Notes: generated from the letters alone by a model not told the origin. A stretch of DNA of 64,000 bases from Hyphomicrobiaceae bacterium (GCA_022842785.1 JALHOW010000011.1:1-64000); one strand, 5' to 3'; numbered from the stretch's first letter, positions 18,326-27,574 are shown. Numbers and translations are program-made.

Positions 18326-18969
18326 GTGTGGGGGCCCCTTCACTGGCAGTGTTCCCTCCCGAGGCGGCCTGCGTTGGATCATTTCCCTCGACGAAAAGGG
18401 GTGCGCAATTGTCCAACCGTCCAGTCAGCCCCACTGAGTAGCGCTGACATATTAGATAACCGAACCTACCGGCGCCAGCCGGAGCATTCAGCCCGGCCCC
18501 GTGCGTCGACAGCCTTCTCCTGGGGCAGCCGCACCCGCGGGCAAGCCGCTTCTTACCGTCATGAGGCGCGTGTTAACCAAATATTAACCTTAACTGAACA
18601 TAACTCGTTTATGGGGACGGGGCTTTGCGGACCAGCCGATTCGCTCATTTGCCGAAGGTGACTTCGGCGATCGGTGTCTGTTGACGCAAGGCATTCGCCG
18701 CCAATGGCGTAGGGATCGGTGCCACAGCGTGGCGCCGGATGCATGATGCCCTTCCTATGCGCCGGCTCGTTCGAGCCATGACCCACCGGACAATTTTCTC
18801 GCCGACAGGCTGCACGATTTGACGACGTCGTCATGACGTTCGGCAAAGCGCGCAGGGCTGCCAGCAGACACAGGGCGCGCGCAGGCGGCCTTCGAGTCTT
18901 GCTGATCCTTTCGCGCGGGTGACGGCAGGCGAATGAAGTTGGTGAACAAACAAGACGAAGGGCGCATCG
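18326..18969. other. Divergent intergenic region upstream of the octapeptide-repeat gene
   Basis: About 640 bases between the TRAP genes and the repeat-protein gene. No gene was found on either strand. An AT-rich island at 18565-18615 holds a perfect CtrA box. Bases 18650-18960 are GC-rich and could be a long untranslated leader. GAAGGG at about 18960 is the ribosome site of the repeat gene. Confidence 0.5.
18573..18588 (+). promoter_or_regulatory. CtrA box (TTAA-N7-TTAAC)
   Basis: The sequence TTAACCAAATATTAAC matches the full CtrA consensus exactly, and a third TTAAC half-site follows 2 bases later. CtrA is the alphaproteobacterial cell-cycle and surface-structure regulator. The site lies about 380 bp upstream of the octapeptide gene and 250 bp upstream of the TRAP small permease gene; which one it controls is not known. 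Confidence 0.5.
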
Positions 18970-21900
18970 ATGACTTCAATCGTTTCATCTCTGACCGTCA
19001 ATCAGATCAAGTCACTCTCCACGACGGCTATCGCCAATCTGACCACGGATGACATCAACGCGCTCAGTGCGACGCAGATCAAGGCGCTGAGCTCGGCTCA
19101 GATCGGCGCCCTCGAGACGCAGGATCTTCAGGCGTTCTCTTCCGAGCAGCTTAGCGCCGTATCGGCCAAGGCCCTCGCTGGCCTGACCGTCCCGCAGTTG
19201 CAGGCGCTCGGCACAGGCCAGATCGTAGGCCTCAGCGCTGCACAGGTTTCCGCGCTCTACTCCAGTCAGGTTGAAGCCCTCAATTCTTCGCAGGTGCAGG
19301 CGCTGACGAGCACCCAGATTGCGGCCCTTGGCGGAGCGGCCCTCGGCTCCATGACCACGGCGGAGCTGTCGACGTTCACGACGGACGAAGTTGCGGCCAT
19401 CAACGCCAAGGCCATCGCGTCCCTGACGACCGAGCAGGTTGCGTCGCTGTCGACCGATAAGATCGCCGCCCTCGGCGCGAAGCAGATCGCGGCGATGACG
19501 AGCGGCCAGATCTCCGCACTGACGACCAGTCAGGTCGCCGCGCTGACGACCGAGCAGATCGGCGCCTTGAATGCCAAGCAGATCTCCGCTTTGACGACCG
19601 GTCAAGTTGCGGCTCTCGGCACGGATCAGGTCGAGTCTCTGAATGCGAAGCAGATCGCGGCTCTCAGCAGTACGCAGGTCGAAGCTTTCACTTCAGCACA
19701 GGCGCAAGCTCTGACGAGCGCACAGATCGTTGCGATGAGCGCGGCGGCTCTCGCCACCATGACGACCGCGGAGCTGGCGACCTTCAGCACGGATGATGTC
19801 GCAGCGATCAATGCCAAGGCCATTGCGGGCCTGACGACGGATCAAGTCGCGTCGCTGTCGACCGACAAGATCGCGGCGCTTGGTGCGAAGCAGGTTGCGG
19901 CAATGACGAGCAGCCAGGTCGCCGCGCTGACGACCACTCAGGTCGCGGCGATGACGACCGATCAGATCGGTGCGCTGTCGGCCAAGCAGCTTGCAAGTCT
20001 GACAACCGGTCAGGTGGCGGCGCTTACAACCGATCAAGTGGCGGCGCTGGCCGCGAAGCAGATCTCGGCCCTCAGCAGCACGCAGGTAGAGGCATTCTCC
20101 TCGGCGCAGGCGCAGGCACTGAGCAGTACGCAGATTGCCGCTCTGAGCGCGGGCGGTCTCGCCAGCATGACGACCGCAGAGTTGGATACGTTTACCAGCG
20201 ATGAGGTCGCGGCAATCAATGCGAAGGCCATCGCCGCCCTGACGACAGAGCAGGTCGCGTCGCTCGACACCGACAAGGTCGCAGCGCTGGGCGTCAAGCA
20301 GATCGCCGCGATGACGAGCAGCCAGGTGGCTGCGCTCACGACCGGTCAGATTGCTGCACTGACGACCGAGCAGATCGGCGCCCTCAACGCCAAGCAGCTG
20401 GCGGCAATGTCGACAGAGCAGGTTGCGGCGCTGACCACTGGTCAGGTCGAGGCGCTGGCGGCGAAGCAGATCACGGCGCTCAGCAGTGCCCAGGTCCAGG
20501 CGCTCTCATCGACGCAGGCGCAGGCGCTCACCAGCACGCAGATCGCGGCCATGAGCGGGGCGGCACTCGCCACGATGACGACCGCGGAGCTCGGTGCGTT
20601 CACCACGGATGAGATCGCAGCCATCAATGCCAAGGCCGTCGCGACATTGACGACCGAGCAGATCTCATCGCTCACCACCGACCGGGTGGCCGCACTCGGC
20701 GCCAAGCAGGTTGCGGCTTTGACGAGCGGCCAGATCGCGGCGCTGTCGACCGGTCAGGTGCAAGCGCTCACGACTGATCAGATTGCAGCCCTGACGCCGA
20801 AGCAACTTGCGTCCCTGACAACCGATCAGGTAGCAGCACTCACGACGGGGCAGATCGGAGCCCTTAATGCGAAGCAGGTGGTAGGCTTCACCAGTACGCA
20901 GGTCCAGGCGCTTTCATCCACTCAGGCTGAAGCGTTGACCGGATCGCAGATCGCGGCCATGAGCGGGGCGGCACTCGCCACGATGACGACCGCGGAACTT
21001 GGCACGTTCACGACCGATGAGATCGCGGCGATCAATGTCAAAGCCGTTGCCGGTCTCACGACCGAGCAGGTTGCTTCGCTGACGACCGACAAGGTCGCAG
21101 CGATGACGGCCAAGCAGATTGCGGCTATGACGAGCGCACAGATCGCAGCGCTGTCGACCGGTCAGGTTGCGGCGATGACGACCGACCAACTCGGCGCGTT
21201 GACCGCCAAACAACTTATCGCCATGACGACAGACCAGGTCGGGGCGCTCACTACGACCCAGGTCGGAGCACTGCTCGCGAAGCAGATCTCCGCGCTGAGC
21301 AGCAGTCAGGTCGAGGCGTTCTCGTCTGCACAGGCGCAGGCGCTGAACAGCACCCAGATCATGGCCTTGGGCGCGGCGGCTCTCTCTACCATGACGACCG
21401 CGGAACTCGCGACGTTCACGACGGATGAGATCGCGGCAATCAATGTCAAAGCCGTTGCTGGCCTGACGACCGGTCAAGTCGCATCGCTCGCAACCGACAA
21501 GGTCGCGGCCCTCGGTGACAAGCAGATCGCGGCGATGACCAGTGGTCAGATCGGGGCGTTGACGACCGGTCAGTTGGCTGTGTTGTCGAGCACGCAGCTC
21601 GGTGCGCTCACCGCGAAGCACCTTGCCGCGCTGACAACCGATCACATGGCGGCTCTCACGACGGATCAGGTTGCAGCGCTTGGTGCCAAGCAGATCTCTG
21701 CGCTGACCTCTGATCAGATCGCGGCGCTGGATTCCACTCAGGTCGCGGCGCTGACGAGCACACAGATCGCGGCCTTGAGTGCGGCGGCCATCGAGGCGAT
21801 GGAGTCGGACGAGATCGCGACCTTCACGACGGATGAGATCGCCGCCATCAGCGTCAAGGCTTTGGCGGGCCTCTCGACCGACGACATCGCAGCGCTTGGT

Positions 21901-21993
21901 ACCGGCCAGCTGCAGGCCTTCACCGAGAAGCAAATTCAGTCCATGAGTTCTGGTCAGATCGAGGCGGTGCTCGCCGCATACAACGCAGTGTGA
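18970..21993 (+). CDS. Octapeptide-repeat Thr/Ser-rich protein (125 tandem octads)
   Basis: Family not recognised. The 1007-residue product is 125 gapless octapeptides plus seven residues (LAAYNAV). The consensus is T-T-x-Q-[VI]-x-A-L, with Thr or Ser at positions 1-2 in most units, a near-constant Gln 4, a branched residue at 5 and Leu 8. A second order repeats every 17 octads (136 residues): a unit with TTAEL, then TTDE, then INxKA recurs with its leading Met at residues 128, 264, 400, 536, 672 and 808, and a diverged copy at 944. There is no Cys or Trp, almost no Arg and no signal peptide or membrane segment. GAAGGG precedes ATG 18970. A GT41 glycosyltransferase gene follows on the same strand. 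A long solenoid- or rod-like structural or surface protein is inferred. Confidence 0.8.
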   Translation: MTSIVSSLTVNQIKSLSTTAIANLTTDDINALSATQIKALSSAQIGALETQDLQAFSSEQLSAVSAKALAGLTVPQLQALGTGQIVGLSAAQVSALYSSQVEALNSSQVQALTSTQIAALGGAALGSMTTAELSTFTTDEVAAINAKAIASLTTEQVASLSTDKIAALGAKQIAAMTSGQISALTTSQVAALTTEQIGALNAKQISALTTGQVAALGTDQVESLNAKQIAALSSTQVEAFTSAQAQALTSAQIVAMSAAALATMTTAELATFSTDDVAAINAKAIAGLTTDQVASLSTDKIAALGAKQVAAMTSSQVAALTTTQVAAMTTDQIGALSAKQLASLTTGQVAALTTDQVAALAAKQISALSSTQVEAFSSAQAQALSSTQIAALSAGGLASMTTAELDTFTSDEVAAINAKAIAALTTEQVASLDTDKVAALGVKQIAAMTSSQVAALTTGQIAALTTEQIGALNAKQLAAMSTEQVAALTTGQVEALAAKQITALSSAQVQALSSTQAQALTSTQIAAMSGAALATMTTAELGAFTTDEIAAINAKAVATLTTEQISSLTTDRVAALGAKQVAALTSGQIAALSTGQVQALTTDQIAALTPKQLASLTTDQVAALTTGQIGALNAKQVVGFTSTQVQALSSTQAEALTGSQIAAMSGAALATMTTAELGTFTTDEIAAINVKAVAGLTTEQVASLTTDKVAAMTAKQIAAMTSAQIAALSTGQVAAMTTDQLGALTAKQLIAMTTDQVGALTTTQVGALLAKQISALSSSQVEAFSSAQAQALNSTQIMALGAAALSTMTTAELATFTTDEIAAINVKAVAGLTTGQVASLATDKVAALGDKQIAAMTSGQIGALTTGQLAVLSSTQLGALTAKHLAALTTDHMAALTTDQVAALGAKQISALTSDQIAALDSTQVAALTSTQIAALSAAAIEAMESDEIATFTTDEIAAISVKALAGLSTDDIAALGTGQLQAFTEKQIQSMSSGQIEAVLAAYNAV
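19351..21798 (+). repeat. Six 408-bp direct repeats inside the octapeptide gene
   Basis: The ATGACNACNGC marker starts at 19351, 19759, 20167, 20575, 20983 and 21391, spaced exactly 408 bases each time; a diverged copy starts at 21799. No indel occurs in six periods. The copies starting near 20533 and 20941 share an identical stretch of about 50 bases, indicating recent duplication or gene conversion. Confidence 0.9.
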
Positions 21994-21998
21994 TGATG

Positions 21999-22024
21999 TG
22001 CAGCGCGGTTGCCACCGCGCTGCA
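21999..22024 (+). terminator. Stem-loop after the octapeptide gene, weak terminator or attenuator
   Basis: A perfect 10-bp stem TGCAGCGCGG/CCGCGCTGCA with a TTGCCA loop lies 5 bases after the stop. It is followed by TCTCCCG rather than a clean T-run, so partial read-through into the glycosyltransferase gene is plausible. Confidence 0.5.
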
Positions 22025-22188
22025 TCTCCCGTTCTCTAGTCGCCTGCACCGCGAGGTGCGGGCGATAATGCGTTTTACGGCCCGAGGCAAAAGATAAGCC
22101 CGACGCAAGCCAGCACTGATAGCCCGAAGATGGCCATTTTGCCGTCGTCGTAGGCCTCGCTGTCAGGCTGATTTGCCGTGGGACGCTC

Positions 22189-24237
22189 GTGACACTCAAC
22201 AAACCCATTTCCCCTGAGCAGGCCAATCCGCTCGCGGGCATTCTCGAGCGGGCCCGGCGCCAGCAATTGTCCCTTGGCGAGTTGGTCCAGATGGCGGAAA
22301 GCCTCAATGGCGCTGGACTTCAGGCGGTCGCCGTCGATCTCTACAAGACGTGGATTGCTTTCAATGATGGCAATCCGCTGCTGCACCTCGCCTGTTTCAA
22401 CTATTCCGTTGCCGCCCGGCAGATCGGCGATATCGCCGGCTCGATTCAGGCGCTGCGCCACAGCCTCAAGCTCAATCCGCAGTTCGGCCCGGCGCACATC
22501 AATCTCGGCCGCGCATTGGAAGAGAGTGGCCTTGTCAGCGAAGCCGTCGAGCAGTGGCGCAACTACGCCAATGCGAGTGCTGACATCACGGCGGACCGGA
22601 TCAGCCATCGCCTCATAACGCTCCAGCAGATGGGACGCGTTCTCGAGGGCGCAGGCTTGCTCGAGGAGGCAGAAGCTGCGCTATGGCAGGCCATCGAGCT
22701 GCAGCCGGAGAAGCTGGAGGCAGGTCAGCACTGGTCGTCATTGCGGCAGCGACAGTGCAAGTGGCCCATTCTCACAGAGACAGCTCACGTGTCGTCGCGC
22801 CAGATGCTGGATGCGATGTCATCCATGTCTGCAGCCTGCTATACCGACGATCCGCTGTTTCTACTCGCGAAGGCCTATCGCTACAACAAGTCCGCGGTGG
22901 GCCGCGTCGAGCGCGGCAACATTCCGCGGGCCGGCGTACGCCACAAGTCGGGAACAGGGCAGCGCCTCCGAGTTGGATACGTTTCCTCGGACCTGCGGGA
23001 GCACGCCGTCGGCTTTGCTCTTTGCGAGGCGCTCGAACTACATGACAAGAGCAGCGTCGAGATTTTCGCCTACTACACCGGCGAACCGCGCTCTAACGAT
23101 GTGACGCACACACGCATCAAGAATGCTGCCGACTGCTGGCGTGATGTCACCGCGCTCTCGGATGCGGCCGCGGCCGCGCAGATCGCTGCTGACGAGATCG
23201 ACGTCCTCGTCGATCTCAACGGCTACACCAAGCAAGCGAGACCGAAGATCTTCGCGTATCGCCCTGCGCCGGTCATCGCCAATTTCTGCGGCTTTCCGGG
23301 CTCGATGGGGAGCCCGTTTCATCAGTACATGATTGCCGATGATTGGATCGCGCCGCCAGAGAACGACATCTACTATTCGGAGAAGGTGCTGCGGCTTGCC
23401 TGCTATCTTCCTTGCGATCGCAAGCAGCAGATCCCGCCGGTTCCGACCCGCGCAGATGCTGGATTGCCGGAGGACGCCTTCGTTTATGCCTGCCTCAGCG
23501 GCATGCAGAAGATCACCGCGAACTGCTTCGCGCGTTTCATGGCGATCCTTACGGCAACGCCGGGAAGCGTGCTTTGGCTACGCACCGGAAGCGAGGCTGC
23601 CAATCAGCGCTTGCGCCAGGTGGCCGCACAGAGTGGAATTGCGCCTGAGCGTCTGATCTTTGCGCCAGCGGTCGCCGGGCATCCGAACCATATCGCGCGC
23701 ATGGGCGCAGCGGATCTCTTCCTCGATACCTTCCCCTATGGTGCGCACGCGACTGCTACTGATGCGCTCACCGCAGGATTGCCCGTGCTGACCGTTCCAG
23801 GAAAGAGCTTTGCCACGCGTGTCTGCGCGAGCATCGTTGCGGCTGCGGGGACGCCGGAGTTGATCTGCAGCGGGCCGGACGAGTACATCGCGCGAGCCAT
23901 CGCCTTCGCACAGAAACGCCAGGAACTCACGGCGATGAGAGCATCTTTGCAGCGTCAGCTCGATGCGAGCGTGCTGCACGATACGCCTGCCTTCGTGCGC
24001 CGCCTGGAGCAGTTGTTCTGGCAGATGCAGGAGGAAGCCGAGCGCGGCGAAACTCCGGTCCCCGACCTGAGCAATCTTGATCTCTACTATGAGATCGGTG
24101 CGAAGTTCGTTCTGGAGAACGTCGAGTTCGAGGACGACGGCGCTTACCGCCGGCGCTATCGCGGGGCTCTCGCCGAGTTGAACGACTATTCCCCACTCGC
24201 GCGCGATGCCCGCTTGTGGACGGAGCCGACCGCTTAG
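22189..24237 (+). CDS. GT41 O-GlcNAc transferase-like protein with TPR domain
   Basis: Predicted cytoplasmic glycosyltransferase that adds a sugar (GlcNAc in characterised family members) to Ser/Thr of proteins, 682 residues. The first 200 residues are TPR-like helices (SIQALRHSLKLNPQFGPAHI, AHINLGRALEESGLVSEAVE). The catalytic GT41 half has VGYVSSDLREHAVGF with the conserved active-site His, VDLNGYTKQARPKIFAYRPA, FCGFPGSMGSPFHQYMIADD, and the UDP-binding DTFPYGAHATATDALTAGLP with GKSFATRVCASIV. The start is GTG 22189. It lies 195 bases after the Thr/Ser-rich octapeptide gene on the same strand, which suggests that protein as acceptor. Confidence 0.88.
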   Translation: MTLNKPISPEQANPLAGILERARRQQLSLGELVQMAESLNGAGLQAVAVDLYKTWIAFNDGNPLLHLACFNYSVAARQIGDIAGSIQALRHSLKLNPQFGPAHINLGRALEESGLVSEAVEQWRNYANASADITADRISHRLITLQQMGRVLEGAGLLEEAEAALWQAIELQPEKLEAGQHWSSLRQRQCKWPILTETAHVSSRQMLDAMSSMSAACYTDDPLFLLAKAYRYNKSAVGRVERGNIPRAGVRHKSGTGQRLRVGYVSSDLREHAVGFALCEALELHDKSSVEIFAYYTGEPRSNDVTHTRIKNAADCWRDVTALSDAAAAAQIAADEIDVLVDLNGYTKQARPKIFAYRPAPVIANFCGFPGSMGSPFHQYMIADDWIAPPENDIYYSEKVLRLACYLPCDRKQQIPPVPTRADAGLPEDAFVYACLSGMQKITANCFARFMAILTATPGSVLWLRTGSEAANQRLRQVAAQSGIAPERLIFAPAVAGHPNHIARMGAADLFLDTFPYGAHATATDALTAGLPVLTVPGKSFATRVCASIVAAAGTPELICSGPDEYIARAIAFAQKRQELTAMRASLQRQLDASVLHDTPAFVRRLEQLFWQMQEEAERGETPVPDLSNLDLYYEIGAKFVLENVEFEDDGAYRRRYRGALAELNDYSPLARDARLWTEPTA

Positions 24238-24398
24238 GCGGCTCGGGCCGTGCGGGCGCCGACAATCCGCTTCAGGGCTCTGTGCGAGGGACTTTCAGGG
24301 GTAACCCCGATAGGTCGGCGCTCTCGTAGGTGCGAGCATTTTTCCCGATGCAATAGGCGCAGCGCGCGTCGTTTTCGGCGCGTGATCGGGAGGTGCTC

Positions 24399-25385
24399 GT
24401 GGCGGTCGTCGACGTTCCAGAGGCTCGCCGGCTGGCGCGGGTGAATGGTCATATCCCCGACATGGTCCGGATCACCGGCGGTACGTTCCGCATGGGATCC
24501 GACAAGCACTACCCCGAAGAAGCACCGTCGCATCGTGTCACGGTGGAAAGCTTCTGGATCGATCGCACACCGGTGACCAACCGCCAGTTCCGCGACTTTG
24601 TGAACGCGACGGGGCACGTCACGTTCGCCGAACTCGCACCCAAGGCGGAGGACTATCCTGGCGCGCTGCCCCACATGCTGAAGGCCGGCTCGCTGGTCTT
24701 CTCACCGCCGAAGCATCGTGTCAGCCTTCTGGACTGGAGCCAGTGGTGGCAGTTCAAGTTCGGCGCAAGCTGGCGTCGCCCCTATGGCCCACGCTCGTCG
24801 ATCAGTGGTCTCGATGCGCATCCGGTTGTGCATGTCGCGTACGCCGATGCGAAAGCCTATGCGCAGTGGGCCGGCAAGGAACTGCCGACCGAGGCCGAGT
24901 GGGAATTCGCCGCGCGTGGTGGTCTCGACGAGGCGGAGTTCGCCTGGGGCGACGAACTCATGCCCGGAGGCCGTACGATGGCGAACACGTGGCAGGGGCA
25001 GTTCCCGCACGAGAACATCGCCAGCGACGGCTATGCGCGCACGTCACCCGTCACGGCATTCCCGCCGAACGGCTACGACATCCACGACATGATCGGCAAT
25101 GTCTGGGAGTGGACCGCCGACTGGTGGTCCGAACGGCACACTGCCGATGCGCCGAAGGCGTGCTGCATTCCGGCGAATCCGCGCGGCGGGCCACAGTCGG
25201 CAAGCTACGACCCGTGCCAGCCGGACATCAAAATTCCGCGCAAGGTGCTCAAGGGCGGATCTCATCTTTGCGCGCCCAACTATTGCCGACGCTATCGGCC
25301 GGCCGCGCGCCATGCCGAGCCAGTCGATACATCGACGAGCCATGTCGGGTTCCGCTGCGTTGTGCGCGAACAAGCGGAAGCATGA
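24399..25385 (+). CDS. Formylglycine-generating enzyme (sulfatase-modifying factor)
   Basis: Oxidises the active-site Cys of sulfatases to formylglycine, 328 residues. It has the SUMF1 fold: MVRITGGTFRMGSD at the start, LPTEAEWEFAARGG, DMIGNVWEWTADWW and the C-terminal KGGSHLCAPNYCRRYRPAAR then HVGFRC. The two catalytic cysteines are spaced C-x4-C as in human SUMF1, so it should be a true enzyme and not an EgtB-type relative. GTG 24399 is preferred because GGGAGG lies 5 nt upstream. The sulfatase it presumably matures is encoded at 25985. Confidence 0.92.
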   Translation: MAVVDVPEARRLARVNGHIPDMVRITGGTFRMGSDKHYPEEAPSHRVTVESFWIDRTPVTNRQFRDFVNATGHVTFAELAPKAEDYPGALPHMLKAGSLVFSPPKHRVSLLDWSQWWQFKFGASWRRPYGPRSSISGLDAHPVVHVAYADAKAYAQWAGKELPTEAEWEFAARGGLDEAEFAWGDELMPGGRTMANTWQGQFPHENIASDGYARTSPVTAFPPNGYDIHDMIGNVWEWTADWWSERHTADAPKACCIPANPRGGPQSASYDPCQPDIKIPRKVLKGGSHLCAPNYCRRYRPAARHAEPVDTSTSHVGFRCVVREQAEA

Positions 25386-25403
25386 AGCCATGGAACCGCA
25401 GAC

Positions 25404-25919
25404 ATGAGCGACGCCGCGAGCTCCAAGAGTGCAGAGATCCTGGCCTGGATCGCCGTCGCGCTGCTCGTCGTGTTGAGCCTCTGGGGCTTTCTCAAGCACG
25501 GCCTTTCACTCGACGCGCAAAAACGCTTGTGGCGCGACGTCGCGGAGCGCCCCGGTGGCCCGATGACGTTCCGCTTCATCCTGCAACCGACCATGGCCTT
25601 CCTCGCGGCGCTTCATGACGGCATCAAGGATGCCCGCACGGGACGCCCGCTCTATTCCTGGTCGCTGCTTACCAAACGAGAGGGACGCGCTGAGCGCCTT
25701 CACGAAGGTTTTCTAGCAACCGCGCGTATCATCCTACTGGGGCTCGGTATGGACGCGATCTATCAGGTCAAGGTGTTCAACACCTTCTATCCGGGCGAGA
25801 TGGTCGTCGTCGCACTGCTTCTCGCCTTCCTCCCCTATGTGCTGCTGCGCGGACCGATATCGCGTATCGCGCGTCGCTGGTTCGCACGTCAGCATTCGAC
25901 ACCGACAACAGGAGGATGA
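25404..25919 (+). CDS. Membrane protein of unknown function between FGE and sulfatase genes
   Basis: Not recognised. The 171-residue product has three or four hydrophobic segments: about residues 11-30, 55-72, 103-120 and 130-150 (GEMVVVALLLAFLPYVLLRG). Both ends are charged. It starts 18 bases after the FGE gene and ends 65 bases before the sulfatase gene, so it is probably co-transcribed. A role in membrane anchoring or transport linked to sulfate-ester use is only a guess. Confidence 0.7.
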   Translation: MSDAASSKSAEILAWIAVALLVVLSLWGFLKHGLSLDAQKRLWRDVAERPGGPMTFRFILQPTMAFLAALHDGIKDARTGRPLYSWSLLTKREGRAERLHEGFLATARIILLGLGMDAIYQVKVFNTFYPGEMVVVALLLAFLPYVLLRGPISRIARRWFARQHSTPTTGG

Positions 25920-25984
25920 TTCTGCCTGAAGGCGCGATCGTCAGCGCGATCTATCACGAGAGTAGTGTGTAAAGGAGTACATCA

Positions 25985-27529
25985 ATGGCGAAGCCAGCTA
26001 AGCCGAACATTCTTGTCATCTGGGGCGACGATATCGGGCAGTCGAATCTCAGTTGCTATACGCACGGGCTCATGGGCTATCAGACGCCCAACATCGACCG
26101 GATCGCGAAAGAGGGCATGCTCTTTACCGACTCGTACGGCGAGCAGTCCTGCACAGCCGGCCGCTCCTCCTTCATCACGGGACAAAGCGTTTACCGCACC
26201 GGCCTGTCCAAAGTCGGCATCCCTGCTGCTCCGGTTGGCATGTCGGACAAGCTCGTCACGATCGCCGCGCTGCTCAAGGAACAGGGTTACGCAACTGGGC
26301 AGTTCGGCAAGAATCACCTTGGCGATCTCAATCCCATGTTGCCGACCAATCACGGCTTCGATGAGTTCTTCGGCAACCTGTATCACCTCAATGCCGAGGA
26401 AGAGCCGGAGATGTATGACTACCCGCCGGAGAAGGATTTCCCCGAGTTTAAGAAGAATTTTGGCCCACGCGGCGTCATCCATTCATGGGCGACGGACAAG
26501 GATGATACGACCGTCATGGAACGGTGGGGCAAGGTCGGCAAGCAGAAGATCGAGGACACCGGTCCGCTTAACCGCAAGCGCATGGAAACATGCGACGACG
26601 AGTTCATTGCTGCAGCAACGGACTTCATCAAGCGCCAGAACAAGGACGGCAATCCCTTCTTCGTGTGGCTCAACACGACGCACATGCATTTCATCACACA
26701 TACGAAGAAGTCGAGCCTAGGTCAGGCGGGGCGCTGGCAGTCGCCTTACCACGACACTATGATCGATCATGACAAGAACGTGGGGCAGATGCTCGATTTG
26801 CTCGACGAGCTTGGCATCGCCGACGACACGCTTGTGGTCTACTCGACGGACAATGGTCCGCATCGCAACTCATGGCCCGATGGTGGCATGACGCCCTTCC
26901 GCAGCGAGAAGAACACGAATTGGGAAGGCGCTTTCCGCGTGCCTCAGCTCGCGCGCTGGCCCGGAAAGATCAAGCCTGGAACAGTTGCTAACGGTATCGT
27001 GCAGCATCACGATTGGCTGCCGACATTCATGGCAGCAGCAGGCGCCACCGATGTCGTGGACAAGCTCAAGAAGGGCTACAAGGCGATCGGCCGCACCTAC
27101 AAGAATCACATCGATGGTGTGAACCTGCTTCCTTATCTGACAGGCGAAGTGAAGGAGAGCCCGCGCCCTGCCTTCTTCTATTTCAGCGACGACGGCGATG
27201 TGCTTGGCATTCGCTATGATAACTGGAAGATCATCTTCATGGAGCAGCGGCTCCCAGGCACTATGGGTGTTTGGGCAGAACCTTTCGTTCACCTGCGTCT
27301 GCCGAAGATCATCAATCTAAGGACAGACCCGTACGAGTTTGCACCCATAACGTCCAACTCGTACTGGGACTGGATGATCCACCACGCGTACCTGATCTAC
27401 GCGGGGCAGGCGTTGATGGCGAAGTTCGTCGAGACCTTCAAAGATTTCCCGCCTGTACAGCGGCCGAACACCTTCACGGTCGACGACGCGATGAGGAAGA
27501 TGACGGAGGCCGCTGCAAGCGGCGATTGA
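25985..27529 (+). CDS. Arylsulfatase (type I, formylglycine-dependent)
   Basis: Hydrolyses sulfate esters, 514 residues. The formylglycine signature is CTAGRSS with Cys56 as the modified residue; GDDIGQSN holds the metal-binding Asp pair, and VYSTDNGPHRNSW the second metal site. No signal peptide is visible, so it is probably cytoplasmic, or exported after folding by an unseen route. GGAG lies upstream of ATG 25985. The FGE gene two positions upstream supplies the maturation enzyme. The substrate is unknown. Confidence 0.93.
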   Translation: MAKPAKPNILVIWGDDIGQSNLSCYTHGLMGYQTPNIDRIAKEGMLFTDSYGEQSCTAGRSSFITGQSVYRTGLSKVGIPAAPVGMSDKLVTIAALLKEQGYATGQFGKNHLGDLNPMLPTNHGFDEFFGNLYHLNAEEEPEMYDYPPEKDFPEFKKNFGPRGVIHSWATDKDDTTVMERWGKVGKQKIEDTGPLNRKRMETCDDEFIAAATDFIKRQNKDGNPFFVWLNTTHMHFITHTKKSSLGQAGRWQSPYHDTMIDHDKNVGQMLDLLDELGIADDTLVVYSTDNGPHRNSWPDGGMTPFRSEKNTNWEGAFRVPQLARWPGKIKPGTVANGIVQHHDWLPTFMAAAGATDVVDKLKKGYKAIGRTYKNHIDGVNLLPYLTGEVKESPRPAFFYFSDDGDVLGIRYDNWKIIFMEQRLPGTMGVWAEPFVHLRLPKIINLRTDPYEFAPITSNSYWDWMIHHAYLIYAGQALMAKFVETFKDFPPVQRPNTFTVDDAMRKMTEAAASGD

Positions 27530-27540
27530 GTCGAAGCGCA

Positions 27541-27574
27541 CGGGCGGCGACAACCCTCGCCGCCCGCCTTTCTT
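27541..27574 (+). terminator. Intrinsic terminator after the arylsulfatase gene
   Basis: A perfect 10-bp stem CGGGCGGCGA/TCGCCGCCCG with a CAACCC loop is followed by CCTTTCTT. It lies immediately upstream of the HAD phosphatase gene, whose GGAGGG ribosome site follows, so it may only attenuate. Confidence 0.65.

Noticed and set aside
20914-21933. 339-codon reverse frame inside the octapeptide gene
   Set aside because: A shadow of the repeats: its composition mirrors the octads and it has no ribosome site.
18970-21993. Possible CRISPR or satellite array
   Set aside because: Repeats are in-frame 24-bp and 408-bp coding units without spacers, and the reading frame is preserved throughout.
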